A stretch of 64,000 bases of DNA from Candidatus Binatia bacterium (GTDB lineage Bacteria; Desulfobacterota; Binatia; UBA1149; CAITLU01), in contig DASXOZ010000006.1 in assembly GCA_036493895.1 (NCBI GenBank), positions 1-64,000 of the forward strand, given 5' to 3'. This document shows positions 17,268 to 27,017 of the stretch, one piece after another; position 1 is the first letter of the stretch; the number at the start of each line of letters is the position of its first letter. The notes beneath the pieces were generated by a model. That model was not told the DNA's origin. It searched no databases and was given only the letters and a program-made list of their open reading frames with translations. The position numbers were made by a program, and so were the translations under genes.

Positions 17268-18284
17268 TTACGGGATGCAGGACCCCGGATCGGCCCCGCA
17301 CTCTTCGCAGAAGCCGTTGGCCTCGGCGGTCGGGTAGTCGGCGAGGCAGTCATCGAACGTGGGGTAGAACTGCGCGGCGAACGCGTCGCAGTACTCCGCC
17401 CACGATAGCTCGCATCCGCACGGCGAGTGGTCGCCGAAGCCCTCGAACAGGCAATAGTCGAAACATTGGCCTTCGCTATCACAGACATTATTGGGGTCGC
17501 AGCCGGGAGTCGCGTCGCAGGCCGCGACGCACGTGTCGAAAGCCGTGCACGTGTTGTAGCAGGCGATGTCGTCGATGGTGCAGCCGTCCTTTCGTGCAAC
17601 GCGGCATTCCATCGGGCTCGAAGCCGGGCCGTGCTTGGGACAGATCTGCGCGTTGGACTGGAGATCCTGGCTGCAGAACTGGTTGCCCGCGCAGCTGTCG
17701 TCGAACTGCACGCAGTCGGCGTTGTTGGCGCAGACGAGCGTATCGTTGCACAGGGTCACGCCGTCGTCGTTGCAGGTGCCGCTGTAGCAGGTGCCCTCGA
17801 TGTAGCGGCCGCCCTCGTTGAAACACGCCAGGGCGGCGATGCAGGTGTCCTGGGTCAGGCCGTCGACCGTCTCGCCGGAGCACAGCGCATCGCAGTCGCT
17901 GTAATTGATGTCGATGAAGCGGCCGGAGATCTCGTCGCAGCTCCCGCCTTCGCTGACCTGGCAGTTGAGGTCGGCGGTAATGAGCTCGCGGTAGAGCTGG
18001 CGCTGGTCCACACCCTGGGTGCGCACGCAGAGCCCTTCGAGCGCGGAGTCGAGACCACCGAGGAACGTCGTCTCGGTGATGTGGTGGCCGCACACGTTGA
18101 TTCCGTCGACGGCGCTCAGGATGTCCTGGACGACGTTCTCGCCGTCCTTCTCGGAGCCGCCATGATTCTGGTAAAAACCCGGCCCGCGGCAGATCGTAAC
18201 CTGGGCCTGGGCGGCCGGTACGCAGGCGGCCACCAGCGCGGCCGCGGCGGCGGTCGCCCACAACGTCGAACGTAGTCTCAACAT
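17268..18284 (-). CDS. Secreted Cys-rich protein of unknown function
   Basis: A 338-residue protein with a typical signal peptide (MLRLRSTLWATAAAAALVAA...AQA). The mature chain holds about 34 cysteines in 310 residues and starts VTICRGPGFYQNHGGSEKDG. No catalytic pattern or recognised domain is visible; spacing of cysteines is irregular, unlike the neighbouring 55-residue repeats. AAAAAAGGAGAG precedes the ATG with ideal spacing, and a strong terminator follows, so this is a well-expressed single-gene unit. It is convergent with the giant repeat protein, and both may belong to the same extracellular layer; that link is inference only. Confidence 0.75.
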   Translation of the reverse strand: MLRLRSTLWATAAAAALVAACVPAAQAQVTICRGPGFYQNHGGSEKDGENVVQDILSAVDGINVCGHHITETTFLGGLDSALEGLCVRTQGVDQRQLYRELITADLNCQVSEGGSCDEISGRFIDINYSDCDALCSGETVDGLTQDTCIAALACFNEGGRYIEGTCYSGTCNDDGVTLCNDTLVCANNADCVQFDDSCAGNQFCSQDLQSNAQICPKHGPASSPMECRVARKDGCTIDDIACYNTCTAFDTCVAACDATPGCDPNNVCDSEGQCFDYCLFEGFGDHSPCGCELSWAEYCDAFAAQFYPTFDDCLADYPTAEANGFCEECGADPGSCIP

Positions 18285-18701
18285 GAACTCTCCTTTTTTG
18301 ACGGTGCCTCGCCGTCCCTTTGAGGCATCCCCACCAATTCAGGGGTTTAGACCCTCGACCAAGGGGCGTCAAGCAACTGCGGGGCGTTGCGTCGTCGACC
18401 GGGCACGGCGCGAGCCAGGCTTCGGTCCTGCACCTCGACCCGTCGAAGACGAACCTGCACGGGTTTGATCGCGGGCGACGGGACTGTCGACGGTCGAGCG
18501 AGGGAAAACGCTAGGCGTTTCCGACAATTGCGCGTCTCGCGCTCATGCCGACAGACGCTTTTCGCAGCTCGCGCTTCGCGGCAGCCCTTGACGGCGCCTC
18601 CCCACCTGGGGTACACGAGCCCCGTTCGGACGTTGCCTCGTCTGCCGTTCGGCGTCGCCACTTCGGTGTCGGCGCCGAAAGGCAATCCAACGAGGAAACG
18701 G
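18285..18701. other. 417-base intergenic region without a supported gene
   Basis: The stretch separates two divergent genes and should carry promoters for both. Open frames exist on the minus strand but have low-complexity Arg/Ser-rich translations and no ribosome site. I found no tRNA-like fold, repeat or riboswitch signature. Confidence 0.5.
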
Positions 18702-19256
18702 ATGTCGACGTCCTTTACCCGCTTCGGCGGGTCCTCCCGCAAATCGGACCTCCAGCGTTCGGCCGAGGTGCATCGCCGTTTCGAAGGCGGCACGGCCGAC
18801 TCCCCTGCCGTGGTGTGGAGCCCTTCACTGCCCGATGAAACGCGAGGCGGCGGATCGGGAGCAGCAATCCTTGTGACCATGGTCGCACTGGCGATCGGCG
18901 CAGGGCTTCTGGTTTGGCTCTACGGCTGCGCTCCTGCGCAACCGCCGGGGCCGTCCTCGACAGCATCCTTTCCCCAGGTTCCTGGCTCGCGAGCCGCGGC
19001 GCGCTCGTCCTTGCCGTCGTTGCAGCCTGGCATTCGCTCCACCGAGGGGGGTGGGCTTGGCGGCCACCGAGCAGCAGGCGATGTCACTGGCGCGATGACG
19101 GCGGGAAATGCGTCCGCGGGGGGAGCCGCGAGCAGGCCGGAGAGTTCCGGGACGGAACGAGCCGTGCGAGACCGGAGCGGGCTGGTCGATGCATGGCCGC
19201 AGGTGCGCACCTCCTCGCCCACCTCACGGGCCGTTCCGGGCTCTCCACAGGGTTGA
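18702..19256 (+). CDS. Hypothetical single-pass membrane protein
   Basis: A 184-residue frame with GAGGAAACGG directly before the ATG. Residues about 50-75 form one hydrophobic helix (AAILVTMVALAIGAGLLVWL), giving a basic cytoplasmic N-terminus (STSFTRFGGSSRKSD) and a Ser/Gly/Pro-rich external tail. No domain is recognised, and overlapping frames on the other strand have similar composition, so the coding call rests mainly on the ribosome site and the helix. A perfect 13-base-pair hairpin follows ten bases after the stop. Confidence 0.45.
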   Translation: MSTSFTRFGGSSRKSDLQRSAEVHRRFEGGTADSPAVVWSPSLPDETRGGGSGAAILVTMVALAIGAGLLVWLYGCAPAQPPGPSSTASFPQVPGSRAAARSSLPSLQPGIRSTEGGGLGGHRAAGDVTGAMTAGNASAGGAASRPESSGTERAVRDRSGLVDAWPQVRTSSPTSRAVPGSPQG

Positions 19257-19265
19257 CTGCGAGAA

Positions 19266-19298
19266 CGCGGGCGGTGCGACGAAAGCGCACCGCCCGCG
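19266..19298. terminator. Perfect 13-bp hairpin between convergent genes, probable bidirectional terminator
   Basis: CGCGGGCGGTGCG and its exact complement CGCACCGCCCGCG enclose a seven-base loop. The hairpin lies between the hypothetical membrane protein gene and the DUF4236 gene, which converge. There is no T-run on either side, so termination may need Rho or the structure may only stabilise transcripts. Confidence 0.5.
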
Positions 19299-19348
19299 GT
19301 ACCTGCGGTCCTCGCTCCAACGCAGTCCGCGATGTTCGCGGCGGCGCG

Positions 19349-19654
19349 TCAGTGTGATCCGAACATCGCCGCGGCGATCAGCCCGATGACGAGCAGCAGC
19401 ACCAGTCCACCCAGCGGCGATCGCGTGCTCGTCGCCGTTTGACCGTCGCTCGGCCCCGCTTCGTCGTGATTCGGGCTGACCTGCGTGTACGAGAGTCCCG
19501 TTCCGGGAACTCCCACTGTCGTACGCGTGCCGGTTTTGCCGAAGGTCACATGGGCGCCGCGCACACCAACGGAGACGGACGAGCTCTTCTTGCCGATGTT
19601 GAGGCGAATGCCCGGCAGCAGCTTGATGGATCTGCGAAAGCGGAAGTACCCCAC
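19349..19654 (-). CDS. DUF4236 protein with C-terminal membrane helix
   Basis: A 101-residue protein. The first about 57 residues match DUF4236: VGYFRFRRSIKLLPGIRLN, then GKKSSSVSVGVRGAHVTFG and TRTTVGVPGTGLSYT. A polar linker leads to a C-terminal helix LGGLVLLLVIGLIAAAMFG that would anchor it as a tail-anchored protein. The start is a GTG with AGGAGG seven bases upstream; this reproduces the usual GYFRFR beginning of the family. The function of DUF4236 is not known. Confidence 0.82.
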   Translation of the reverse strand: MGYFRFRRSIKLLPGIRLNIGKKSSSVSVGVRGAHVTFGKTGTRTTVGVPGTGLSYTQVSPNHDEAGPSDGQTATSTRSPLGGLVLLLVIGLIAAAMFGSH

Positions 19655-19838
19655 GACTCGCCTCCTGAGTTCCCGAGGTGTCGGGACTCCCACGATCTGC
19701 GGCTGAACCTGCAAAAAGCAGCATACCGAAAAACCCACCCGCAGGTCCACCGCCCCTTTTGGGCCGGCGCCTTGCTGGCGCCGCTGTCGCGCCGCTGCGA
19801 TGCTGGCACCCTCGCCTTCTCCCCGCTAGCGTTCCGTG

Positions 19839-20579
19839 ATGGCAGCAAACGCTCGCTACGACCTCTACTACTGGCCGTTCATCCAGGGCCGCGGAGAATT
19901 CCCCCGCCTCGTTCTGGAGGCCGCGGCCGTCTCGTACAACGACGTTGCCCGTTTGCCGGAAGAGGAAGGCGGCGGCACCGCGCCGCTGCTGTCCTTCCTT
20001 CGCGGCGACCGCGCCGATGTGCTGCCGTTCGCCCCGCCGTTTCTCGACGACGCCGGCGTCGTCGTCGCGCAGAGCACGAACATCTGTCGTTATGTCGCCG
20101 AGCGGCACGGCCTCGCGCCCGACGGCGAAGCGGGCCGCGCCCACGCCTTGCAGCTTGCGATGACGGTAGCCGATCTCGTCGATGAGGCGCACAACGTCCA
20201 TCACCCCGTTTCCGGATCGCTGTACTACGAGGATCAGAAGGAAGCCGCGGCGGCGGCCGCCGCCAGGTTCTGCGAGGAGCGGATTCCGAAGTTCCTCGGC
20301 TATTTCGAGCGCGTGCTGTCGATGTCAGGCGGCCGGTGGCTGCTCGGCGCGAACCCGAGCTATGCAGACCTCGGCGTCTTCCAGATGGTCGCCGGTCTCC
20401 AGTACGCCTTCCCGCGCACGCTCGAGAAGCAATCCGCGCGCGCGCAGGCACTTCTCGCCCTGTGCAAGCGCACGAGCGAGCTGCCGCGCATCGCCGCCTA
20501 CCTCGCTTCCGACCGGCGCATCCCGTTCAACGAGATGGGGATCTTCCGCCACTATCCGGAGCTGGACCTTCCGGGGTGA
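19839..20579 (+). CDS. Glutathione S-transferase, sigma-like N-terminus
   Basis: A 246-residue GST. The thioredoxin-like N-terminal domain starts YDLYYWPFIQGRGEFPRLVL, resembling sigma-type GSTs with the catalytic Tyr in the YYW segment. The glutathione-binding stretch is VVVAQSTNICRYVAE, equivalent to the usual ...QS..I.RY... The all-helical C-terminal domain follows (ADLGVFQMVAGLQYAF). Length is typical. A GTG directly before the ATG is an alternative start one codon earlier. The gene stands alone, and its substrate is unknown. Confidence 0.87.
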   Translation: MAANARYDLYYWPFIQGRGEFPRLVLEAAAVSYNDVARLPEEEGGGTAPLLSFLRGDRADVLPFAPPFLDDAGVVVAQSTNICRYVAERHGLAPDGEAGRAHALQLAMTVADLVDEAHNVHHPVSGSLYYEDQKEAAAAAAARFCEERIPKFLGYFERVLSMSGGRWLLGANPSYADLGVFQMVAGLQYAFPRTLEKQSARAQALLALCKRTSELPRIAAYLASDRRIPFNEMGIFRHYPELDLPG

Positions 20580-20718
20580 GCGGTGCCTTTGATGACGAAG
20601 GGCCGATGACGGCGCAGTGATGATTCGCCGCACCCGGCGTCGCACTCGCGCCATGCTGTGCTACACCTGACGCGGTGAATGCCGGGAACGCCACGGCGCC
20701 CGGCAATGGAGGAAGACC

Positions 20719-20997
20719 ATGACCGAAACAGATCCGATCGATCCGCAGCAGCAAGAGATTGCCCGCCTGCGCGCCGAGAACGAACGGCTCAAGAAGCCGA
20801 AACCACGGCCGGACGGGGTTTCCTTCAAGGTGTCGGACAAGGGCGGCGTCTCGGTTTACGGCATGGGCCGCTTCCCGGTGACGCTGTACGTCGAGCAGTG
20901 GGACAAGCTGCTCGCCCGCGCCGACGACCTGAGGGCTTTCATCGAGGAGAACCGCGCATCTTTGAAGAAGAAAGACGCGGAAAAAGACGCAGAATAG
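20719..20997 (+). CDS. Small conserved protein with N-terminal coiled coil
   Basis: A 92-residue protein. Residues about 8-28 form a short coiled coil ([17 protein letters not shown]), followed by a compact conserved segment [20 protein letters not shown] and a charged helical tail rich in Lys and Glu. GGAGGAAGACC stands before the ATG. I have seen the segment [12 protein letters not shown] as a conserved small unknown protein in diverse bacteria, but no function is known. The high lysine content is unlike the surrounding Arg-rich proteins. Confidence 0.75.
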   Translation: MTETDPIDPQQQEIARLRAENERLKKPKPRPDGVSFKVSDKGGVSVYGMGRFPVTLYVEQWDKLLARADDLRAFIEENRASLKKKDAEKDAE

Positions 20998-21277
20998 GAC
21001 TCCGAGCCGACACGCGAGCATCGCCTCGAAGCGAGCGGTGCTGGTGCGGCGCACGACGTGCGCGAGCTGGGTCGGAAAGACGCGCCCGCGGTCGGGCGCC
21101 AGGCTGGCGTTGCGATCTTCGTCGTCGATCATCGCTCGCACCTTCGAAGAAGACTCCGGCGAAAGGTTCGTGGCGGCGCCCCGCGCTGTCCACGGCCCGC
21201 GGATGAACCGCGCCGGCGCGTCCGCATTCGCGGCGCCGGCGGGTTTTCCCTACTATCCGCCGCTTTCAGGAGACCTT

Positions 21278-23005
21278 GTGCCGAGCGAAACCCCCACACC
21301 CGCCGCCGCATCGGGCAGCAGCCGCACGGCAGGCCTCGATTTCGTCCGCCAGCGCGTGGCCGACGACCTCGCCGCCGGAAAGAACCAGGGCCGCGTCGTT
21401 ACCCGGTTTCCTCCTGAGCCCAACGGCTACCTTCACATCGGTCACGCCAAGGCGATCTGCCTCAACTTCGGCATTGCGCGCGAGTTCGGCGGCCGCTGCC
21501 ACCTTCGCATGGACGACACCAACCCGACCAAGGAGGACGTCGAGTACGTCGATTCCATCGTCGAGGACGTGCGCTGGCTCGGCTTCGAATGGGGCGAGCA
21601 CTTCTACCACGCGGCCGACTACTTCGAGCGGCTCTACCAGTACGCCGAGCAGCTCGTGCGTGGCGGCAAGGCTTTCGTCTGCGATCTCAGCGCCGACCAG
21701 ATGCGCGAATACCGCGGCACCTTCACCGAGCCCGGCCGCAACAGCCCGTGGCGCGAGCGCAGCGTCGAGGAAAATCTCGATCTTTTCCGCCGCATGCGCG
21801 CCGGCGAGTTCGGGAGCGGGGCCCGCACGCTGCGCGCCCGCATCGACATGGCTTCCCCGAACATCGTGATGCGCGACCCCGTGCTCTACCGGATCCAGCG
21901 CACGGGGCACCATCGCAGCGGAGACAAGTGGTGCATCTACCCGATGTACGACTTCGCGCATTGCCTGTCGGATGCGATCGAAGGCATCACGCATTCGATC
22001 TGCACGCTCGAGTTCGTTCCCAACCGCGCACTGTACGACTGGGTGCTGGACGAGCTTCTGCCAGCCGACGTGCCGAGCCGGCCCCGGCAGATCGAGTTCG
22101 CGCGACTGAACCTTGCGAACACCGTGATGAGCAAGCGCATCCTTCGCGGCCTCGTCGAGGGAGCACACGTCAGCGGCTGGGACGACCCGCGCATGCCGAC
22201 AATTTCGGGCATGCGCCGGCGAGGCTATTCGCCGGCCGGCCTTCGCGCGTTCTGCGAAAGCGTCGGGGTGGCCAAATCCGACAACACGGTCGCCTTCGCG
22301 CAGCTCGAGCATCACGTGCGCGACGACCTCAACCGCACCTCGCTGCGCGTGATGGGCGTGCTCGATCCGCTGCGCCTCGTCATCGAGAACTGGCCCGAAG
22401 GCAAGGTCGACATGGTCGAGGCGGTCAACAATCCCGAGGACGCGGCGGCGGGGACGCGCCAGGTGCCGTTTTCGGGAGAGCTGCTGATCGAGCGCGACGA
22501 CTTCATGGAAGACCCGCCGAAAAAGTTTTTCCGGCTGGCGCCCGGCCGCGAAGTGCGCCTTCGCTACGCGTACTTCGTCACGTGCACGGGCGTCGAGAAG
22601 GACGCCGCGGGGCGCATCACCACGCTGCGCTGCACCTACGATCCGGGCACCCGCGGCGGCGACTCTCCCGACGGCCGCAAGGTCAAGGCCACTCTTCACT
22701 GGGTCTCGGCCGCCCACGCGGCGCCCGCCGAAGTGCGCCTGTACGATCCGCTCTTCACGCGCGAGAACCCGATGAAAGTCGAAGACGGCAAGTCGCCGTT
22801 CGACAATCTCAATCCCGCTTCCCTCAAGGTGATCCAGGCGCGCGTCGAGCCGTCGCTCGCGTCCGCACGAGCCGGAGAGCGCTTCCAGCTCGAGAGGATC
22901 GGCTACTTCTGCGTCGACCGCGATGCGACGCCAGGCAACCTCGTCCTCAACCGCACGGCAACGCTCAAGGACGAATGGGCCAACATCCAGAAGCGCGAGG
23001 GATAG
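21278..23005 (+). CDS. glnS: Glutaminyl-tRNA synthetase
   Basis: A 575-residue class I aminoacyl-tRNA synthetase that charges tRNA-Gln with glutamine. The HIGH motif is at residues 53-56 ([15 protein letters not shown]) and the KMSKS-type loop reads MSKR from residue 284. The FRMDDTNP-like segment [11 protein letters not shown] and the order of anticodon-binding beta-barrel domains in the C-terminal 230 residues fit GlnRS; the length matches the E. coli enzyme (554) plus about 20 extra N-terminal residues rich in Thr/Pro/Ala. The start is a GTG preceded by AGGAG. Its presence implies direct glutaminylation of tRNA-Gln. Confidence 0.95.
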   Translation: MPSETPTPAAASGSSRTAGLDFVRQRVADDLAAGKNQGRVVTRFPPEPNGYLHIGHAKAICLNFGIAREFGGRCHLRMDDTNPTKEDVEYVDSIVEDVRWLGFEWGEHFYHAADYFERLYQYAEQLVRGGKAFVCDLSADQMREYRGTFTEPGRNSPWRERSVEENLDLFRRMRAGEFGSGARTLRARIDMASPNIVMRDPVLYRIQRTGHHRSGDKWCIYPMYDFAHCLSDAIEGITHSICTLEFVPNRALYDWVLDELLPADVPSRPRQIEFARLNLANTVMSKRILRGLVEGAHVSGWDDPRMPTISGMRRRGYSPAGLRAFCESVGVAKSDNTVAFAQLEHHVRDDLNRTSLRVMGVLDPLRLVIENWPEGKVDMVEAVNNPEDAAAGTRQVPFSGELLIERDDFMEDPPKKFFRLAPGREVRLRYAYFVTCTGVEKDAAGRITTLRCTYDPGTRGGDSPDGRKVKATLHWVSAAHAAPAEVRLYDPLFTRENPMKVEDGKSPFDNLNPASLKVIQARVEPSLASARAGERFQLERIGYFCVDRDATPGNLVLNRTATLKDEWANIQKREG

Positions 23006-23009
23006 CCTT

Positions 23010-26000
23010 CTACGCCGTCTCGAGCGTCGCGGCGCCGGGAAGCTGCAGCACGAACCCGCCCGGCGGAGACGCGGCGCCGCCGGCTCGCACGCGGTAGCGG
23101 CCTCCGGGACCGCGACGGATCGAAAGGTCGAGGTCTCCGAACCACGTCGGCAACGCGCACACTTCGATGCCGTCGCCGGTCAGCCACTCGCTCCTCAGGC
23201 CGGCGCCGATGACGAGCGCCGAATCGCCCTCGTGCTCGTAGACGAGCATCGAGCGCAGCGCGATCGAGTATTCCGCGCCGATCCAGCAGTGCGGAAGGTC
23301 GCCGAGATGGGCCGGCGCCGTTCGATTGTGCCAGACGATCTCCGACCACTGTTTCCACTGGGGCGGGTAGCGGTCGCCGAGCAGCGCATCGAGCAGCTCG
23401 TTGGCGTCGTCGCGGCGGCCCAGGCGCACCAGCGCACCGACGATGCGGACTTCGTACGGCGAATAGTTCGTCCACTGGCTCGAGCCGTCGCGCCGCGCAC
23501 GCACACCCACCATGTATTGATCGAAGGTGCGCGCGACCGCGCCGGGCGGAAGCACATCGACGGCGCCCGCCAGCGAGATCGCACCGGCAATCGCCGTCGG
23601 ATCGAAGTCTGCCCATTCGACCGACGCCGGGATCGTGTCCAGGCCCCGCTCTTCCATCACGATGCGCACGGAAAATCCGATGGCGGCAGCCAGGTCGTCG
23701 GCCGCCGCGATCCAGCGCACGCGTTCGCGCGCGAACGCTTCGGCATCGGTGCCGCGCCCGGCCGCAGCGGCGCGCGCACCCAGGGACTGGGCGAGATACG
23801 CGGCGTCGCGGTACCCGCGCAGCGCCCAGAAATCGTCCCAGTACGAGTGCACCGGATGCGCGAGGTAGCCTTCGTGGCTGACCGATTCGGGAAGCAGCCC
23901 GAAACAGGACCGCCGCGGTCCACTGCGGAATTCGTCGGTCTTGCGCAAGGCGCGCTGGCTTTCGAGGTAGACGGCGGCACGGATGCAGCGCGGCCACATC
24001 GCCTGCGCGAACTCCTCGTCGTGCATGAAGCGGCAGGCTTCGGACACCGCGTGGATCAGCTGGCCGTGGCTGTCGTGCTCGACGAGGGAATCGACTCCGT
24101 TGCGATCGACGCAGCACGGCACGTAGCCGTCTTCGCGCTGGAACCTTCCGTACCACTGGATGTAGGCACGCGCGGCGTCCGCGCGGCGCGCGCGCAGCAG
24201 CGCCGCAGCCATGATCGTCCCGTCGCGGATCCACGAGCGCGTGTAACGCCGCGGCCCCGGCTGCAGTGCCACGCCGTCGCGGCACGAAAGAATGTCGCCG
24301 ATCGACTTGAGATAGGTCTCGAGCGCGTCGCGCGCGACTTCCGGAAACTTCAGCAGCCCGACCGGCAGCGCTTCGTGCCACTGCGCGATCGCACGCTCGA
24401 GTCGCCGCGCACCGTCGCCGGCCGGCACGGGATCGCGATGGACCGGCTCGCCGCCGCCGTCGTCGTACAACGTCGCCTGCACCTCCTTCTGGTAGGCAAC
24501 CGGAGGAGTCGAGCCGCGGCCGACGAGATCGACGCGGTCGGTGGTCGTGTCCGGCAGGCACGCGACGAAGACGTCGCTGTGACCGGACGCGTCCACCACG
24601 AGGTCGAAGCGCAGCGCCGCGCCGGAGTACCCGTGTCTGTCGGCCACCGACGTGCGCGTGGGAAGCACGCCGCGCACGAGGAACGGCGTCAGCCCTCCCT
24701 CGTCGATCGTCGTCGCGCCGAACCCGCTCCATGCAGGATCGCTCGTGATCTTCGCATCGCGCCCGATGCGCACGACATTGCCCTCGGCCGCCAGCGTCTC
24801 GATCTGCATCGGTCCGCCGAGATTGCGAAAGGCCTGGGACGGAGGCGTCACCTGGAAAGGACGCACCGAGACGACGAGAGTGATGCTCCGCGGCTCGGCG
24901 GCCAGGTTGCGCACGCGGTAGCGCACCACGACGTGCTCGTCGCCCCCGTTCACTTCCGCGAACGGCGTGACGACCAGCTCGACGCCGTCGCGATGCCAGC
25001 CCACCGACGGCAAGGGGAATCCCCCGCCCTCGAGGCTCATCGAGCGCTCGACGTCGGCCCACGTGATCCACTCGGGATTTTTCCCGTCCGTGAGCAGCAG
25101 CGACGGCTCGATCGTAAAGCCGCCCTCGCCGATCTCGACCGCGCCGTCCTCGTTGATCAGGCCTACCGGGCCCGAGGTCGGAGTGGCCACCGGCGTCCAC
25201 AGGATCTGCTCGCGCAGGAGATACCGCGGGAACGTTCCGCGCGGGACCGCTTGTGCGACGTGCGTGAGGAATTCCGACGGCGTGCGCGACCAGGAGGGCG
25301 AGCGCACGTCGATGTCGGCCACTCCGACACCGGACTTCGCGTCCTCGGCGACGGCCTCGATGCGGATCGCACAGATCCTGGCAACGACGAACGGCACGAA
25401 GGACGCGGCGGCGCCGGCGTGCGTGGCCTCGTATGCGATCGACCACTGGCCGTCGGAGTCGCGGGTGTTGACGCGGAACGACGCTGGAAGTGCGCCGATC
25501 GTCCACAGGATCACGAGCCCGCCAACGTCGTGGGTGTCGTCGAAGTCGATCTGCAGCCAGTGCGGCCCGGCATCGCTTGCGCTGAGCCACGAAGTGCCCG
25601 CGTGCCGGTCATAGGCCAGTTCGGGCGTGGTCCCCGGCGCCGTGCTGCTCGCTTCGATCTTCGCGAAGTGCGGAATGCCGCGATCGACGAGGCGGATGCT
25701 GCTGATATCGATGACGCCGCGGCCGCCGGGGGGCGCGACGACGGCGATCTCGAGGCGGCTGATGGCTTTCGGCTCGCCTCCGCCGGCCGGTCCCCATGCG
25801 AACTCGAAAGCGTAGCTGGGGATTCTCAGCCTCATCCAGTCGGTCGGCGGCGAGAACGACTCCTGCTTCCAGCGCCACACGCTCTCGCCCGAGCTGTCCA
25901 TCACCTTGATCTCGAGGACGTTGGCCGGGGCGTTGCCCCGCACGCGCAGCCGCATCTCCCAGACCTCGGGAAGCTCCACGGCGACTCGGTGCACGGCGAC

Positions 26001-26168
26001 GACGAAGCCGCCGCCCTCGTGGAAATCGTACTCGAGGCGAAGTGCCGGCGTGGTCGAATCGCTGGTCGAAGCGAGCGCAAGCTCGGCCAGTCCCGACGTG
26101 ACGACACCCCAGCGGGCCGGATCAGGGGGCAGGGTGACGTCCAGCAGGGGAGGGTGCTCGTCGCTCAT
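23010..26168 (-). CDS. Very large cytoplasmic glycoside-hydrolase-like protein with discoidin domain
   Basis: A 1052-residue protein without a signal peptide. Residues about 1-155 look like a beta-sandwich; residues about 165-260 look like an F5/8 type C (discoidin) domain with DRHAGTSWLSASDAGPHWLQ. A long beta-rich supersandwich follows, then from about 590 an all-helical toroid containing RSWIRDGT near residue 640 and later SEIVWHNRTAPAH. This layout is typical of glucoamylase/cellobionic-phosphorylase-like clans (GH15, GH63, GH94), where the RDG motif shapes the active site. Substrate and exact family cannot be assigned. AAAGGT precedes the chosen ATG. It stops four bases from the convergent glnS gene. 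Confidence 0.7.
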   Translation of the reverse strand: MSDEHPPLLDVTLPPDPARWGVVTSGLAELALASTSDSTTPALRLEYDFHEGGGFVVAVHRVAVELPEVWEMRLRVRGNAPANVLEIKVMDSSGESVWRWKQESFSPPTDWMRLRIPSYAFEFAWGPAGGGEPKAISRLEIAVVAPPGGRGVIDISSIRLVDRGIPHFAKIEASSTAPGTTPELAYDRHAGTSWLSASDAGPHWLQIDFDDTHDVGGLVILWTIGALPASFRVNTRDSDGQWSIAYEATHAGAAASFVPFVVARICAIRIEAVAEDAKSGVGVADIDVRSPSWSRTPSEFLTHVAQAVPRGTFPRYLLREQILWTPVATPTSGPVGLINEDGAVEIGEGGFTIEPSLLLTDGKNPEWITWADVERSMSLEGGGFPLPSVGWHRDGVELVVTPFAEVNGGDEHVVVRYRVRNLAAEPRSITLVVSVRPFQVTPPSQAFRNLGGPMQIETLAAEGNVVRIGRDAKITSDPAWSGFGATTIDEGGLTPFLVRGVLPTRTSVADRHGYSGAALRFDLVVDASGHSDVFVACLPDTTTDRVDLVGRGSTPPVAYQKEVQATLYDDGGGEPVHRDPVPAGDGARRLERAIAQWHEALPVGLLKFPEVARDALETYLKSIGDILSCRDGVALQPGPRRYTRSWIRDGTIMAAALLRARRADAARAYIQWYGRFQREDGYVPCCVDRNGVDSLVEHDSHGQLIHAVSEACRFMHDEEFAQAMWPRCIRAAVYLESQRALRKTDEFRSGPRRSCFGLLPESVSHEGYLAHPVHSYWDDFWALRGYRDAAYLAQSLGARAAAAGRGTDAEAFARERVRWIAAADDLAAAIGFSVRIVMEERGLDTIPASVEWADFDPTAIAGAISLAGAVDVLPPGAVARTFDQYMVGVRARRDGSSQWTNYSPYEVRIVGALVRLGRRDDANELLDALLGDRYPPQWKQWSEIVWHNRTAPAHLGDLPHCWIGAEYSIALRSMLVYEHEGDSALVIGAGLRSEWLTGDGIEVCALPTWFGDLDLSIRRGPGGRYRVRAGGAASPPGGFVLQLPGAATLETA

Positions 26169-26319
26169 GGCACCTTTCATGAACGGGATTGCGTTCTGAC
26201 GCCACGCTGCCCGATGCGGCGACGGCAGGGCCGCACCTCAAAGCCCCCGGCTCCGCCGCCGCACCGGGGAACGTTGTGGGCGCCCGCGACGGGGATGATA
26301 CGATCCGCAAAGGGGTTTC

Positions 26320-26963
26320 GTGACGGGGAAAATCCCACCCGACCTTATCGCCGCATGGACCCCGGTCGCGTCATGGAGCTTCGCGGCGTTCGGGCTCGCG
26401 CTCCCCTCGTGTTCTTTTTCCCTCCGATGGCTCCGCAGCCCTCGGCGCGACGTTCAGCTCCGGATGATCCATCTCACGCCGGTGCTGCTCATCGGCGTGT
26501 CCCTTCTCGTGAGCCGCGCCGATTTTCGCCCGATCCCGCCACGCGAGCCGCGCGCGCGTGCTCTGCCTCGGCGCTGTTCGGTGCTGCCACCGGCGTAGTG
26601 ATCGCTTTCGACGGATCGACGTCTGCGTTCACGCCGCGGTTCGATCGCACTCGCGCTGTCGCCGTACGACCGCGTCGCGCTCGCGCCGTCCGCTCGCGCT
26701 CTCGCACTGGACTTCTTCGGCCCGATCGGCAGCTGCGTGCTCGCGCAGTTCGTGATGCTCGAACGGTGGCTGCGCCGCGACGGAGCGACGCGACGGTCGC
26801 GCTGGCCGCGCTTGCATCGATCCGTGCCTGGTTCGTGATCGACAGCGGTTACGGCCTCGTCTACGGCGGCGCATGCAACGTCGAATGGGTCAACGTTCCA
26901 TCGTTGCTCGTGCTCCTGCCGCCGTGGGCGCTGCTGCGGACTGCCGGCAGGGACCCGGATTGA
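26320..26963 (+). pseudogene. Frameshifted membrane-protein gene
   Basis: Membrane-helix-like peptides occur in alternating frames along this stretch: AAWTPVASWSFAAFGLALPS and IHLTPVLLIGVSLLVSRADF in one frame, ALFGAATGVVIAFDGSTS in another, then FFGPIGSCVLAQFVMLERWL back in the first, and ALASIRAWFVIDSGYGLVYG with a natural end LLVLLPPWALLRTAGRDPD. Reading them together gives a plausible about 210-residue polytopic protein, but at least three frame changes are needed. Either the gene is decayed or the assembly has indels here. No family is recognised. Confidence 0.5.
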
Positions 26964-26975
26964 CGGACCCGCGTT

Positions 26976-26994
26976 ATGGGGTCAAAGTCAAGCT
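26976..26994. repeat. Short dispersed repeat ATGGGGTCAAAGTCAAGCT
   Basis: The core ATGGGGTCA is the reverse complement of TGACCCCAT in the repeat pair at 7.9 kb. It sits between the frameshifted membrane-protein remnant and the ABC gene. Only one arm is seen. Confidence 0.4.
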
Positions 26995-27017
26995 CCGTAG
27001 CCCCGAACGAGCCCCGC

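Noticed and set aside
18347..18880. 177-codon minus-strand frame between the Cys-rich and membrane protein genes
   Set aside because: There is no ribosome site or domain, and it overlaps the better-supported plus-strand start with GAGGAAACGG.
20527..21141. 204-codon minus-strand frame over the small coiled-coil gene
   Set aside because: The plus-strand gene has a clear ribosome site and a conserved-looking core, so the minus frame is treated as a shadow.
22923..26963. 1346-codon plus-strand frame opposite the glycosidase-like gene
   Set aside because: The translation is Arg/Ala-rich low-complexity sequence typical of the antisense of a high-GC gene. Only its last part, used in the frameshifted membrane-protein remnant, looks protein-like.
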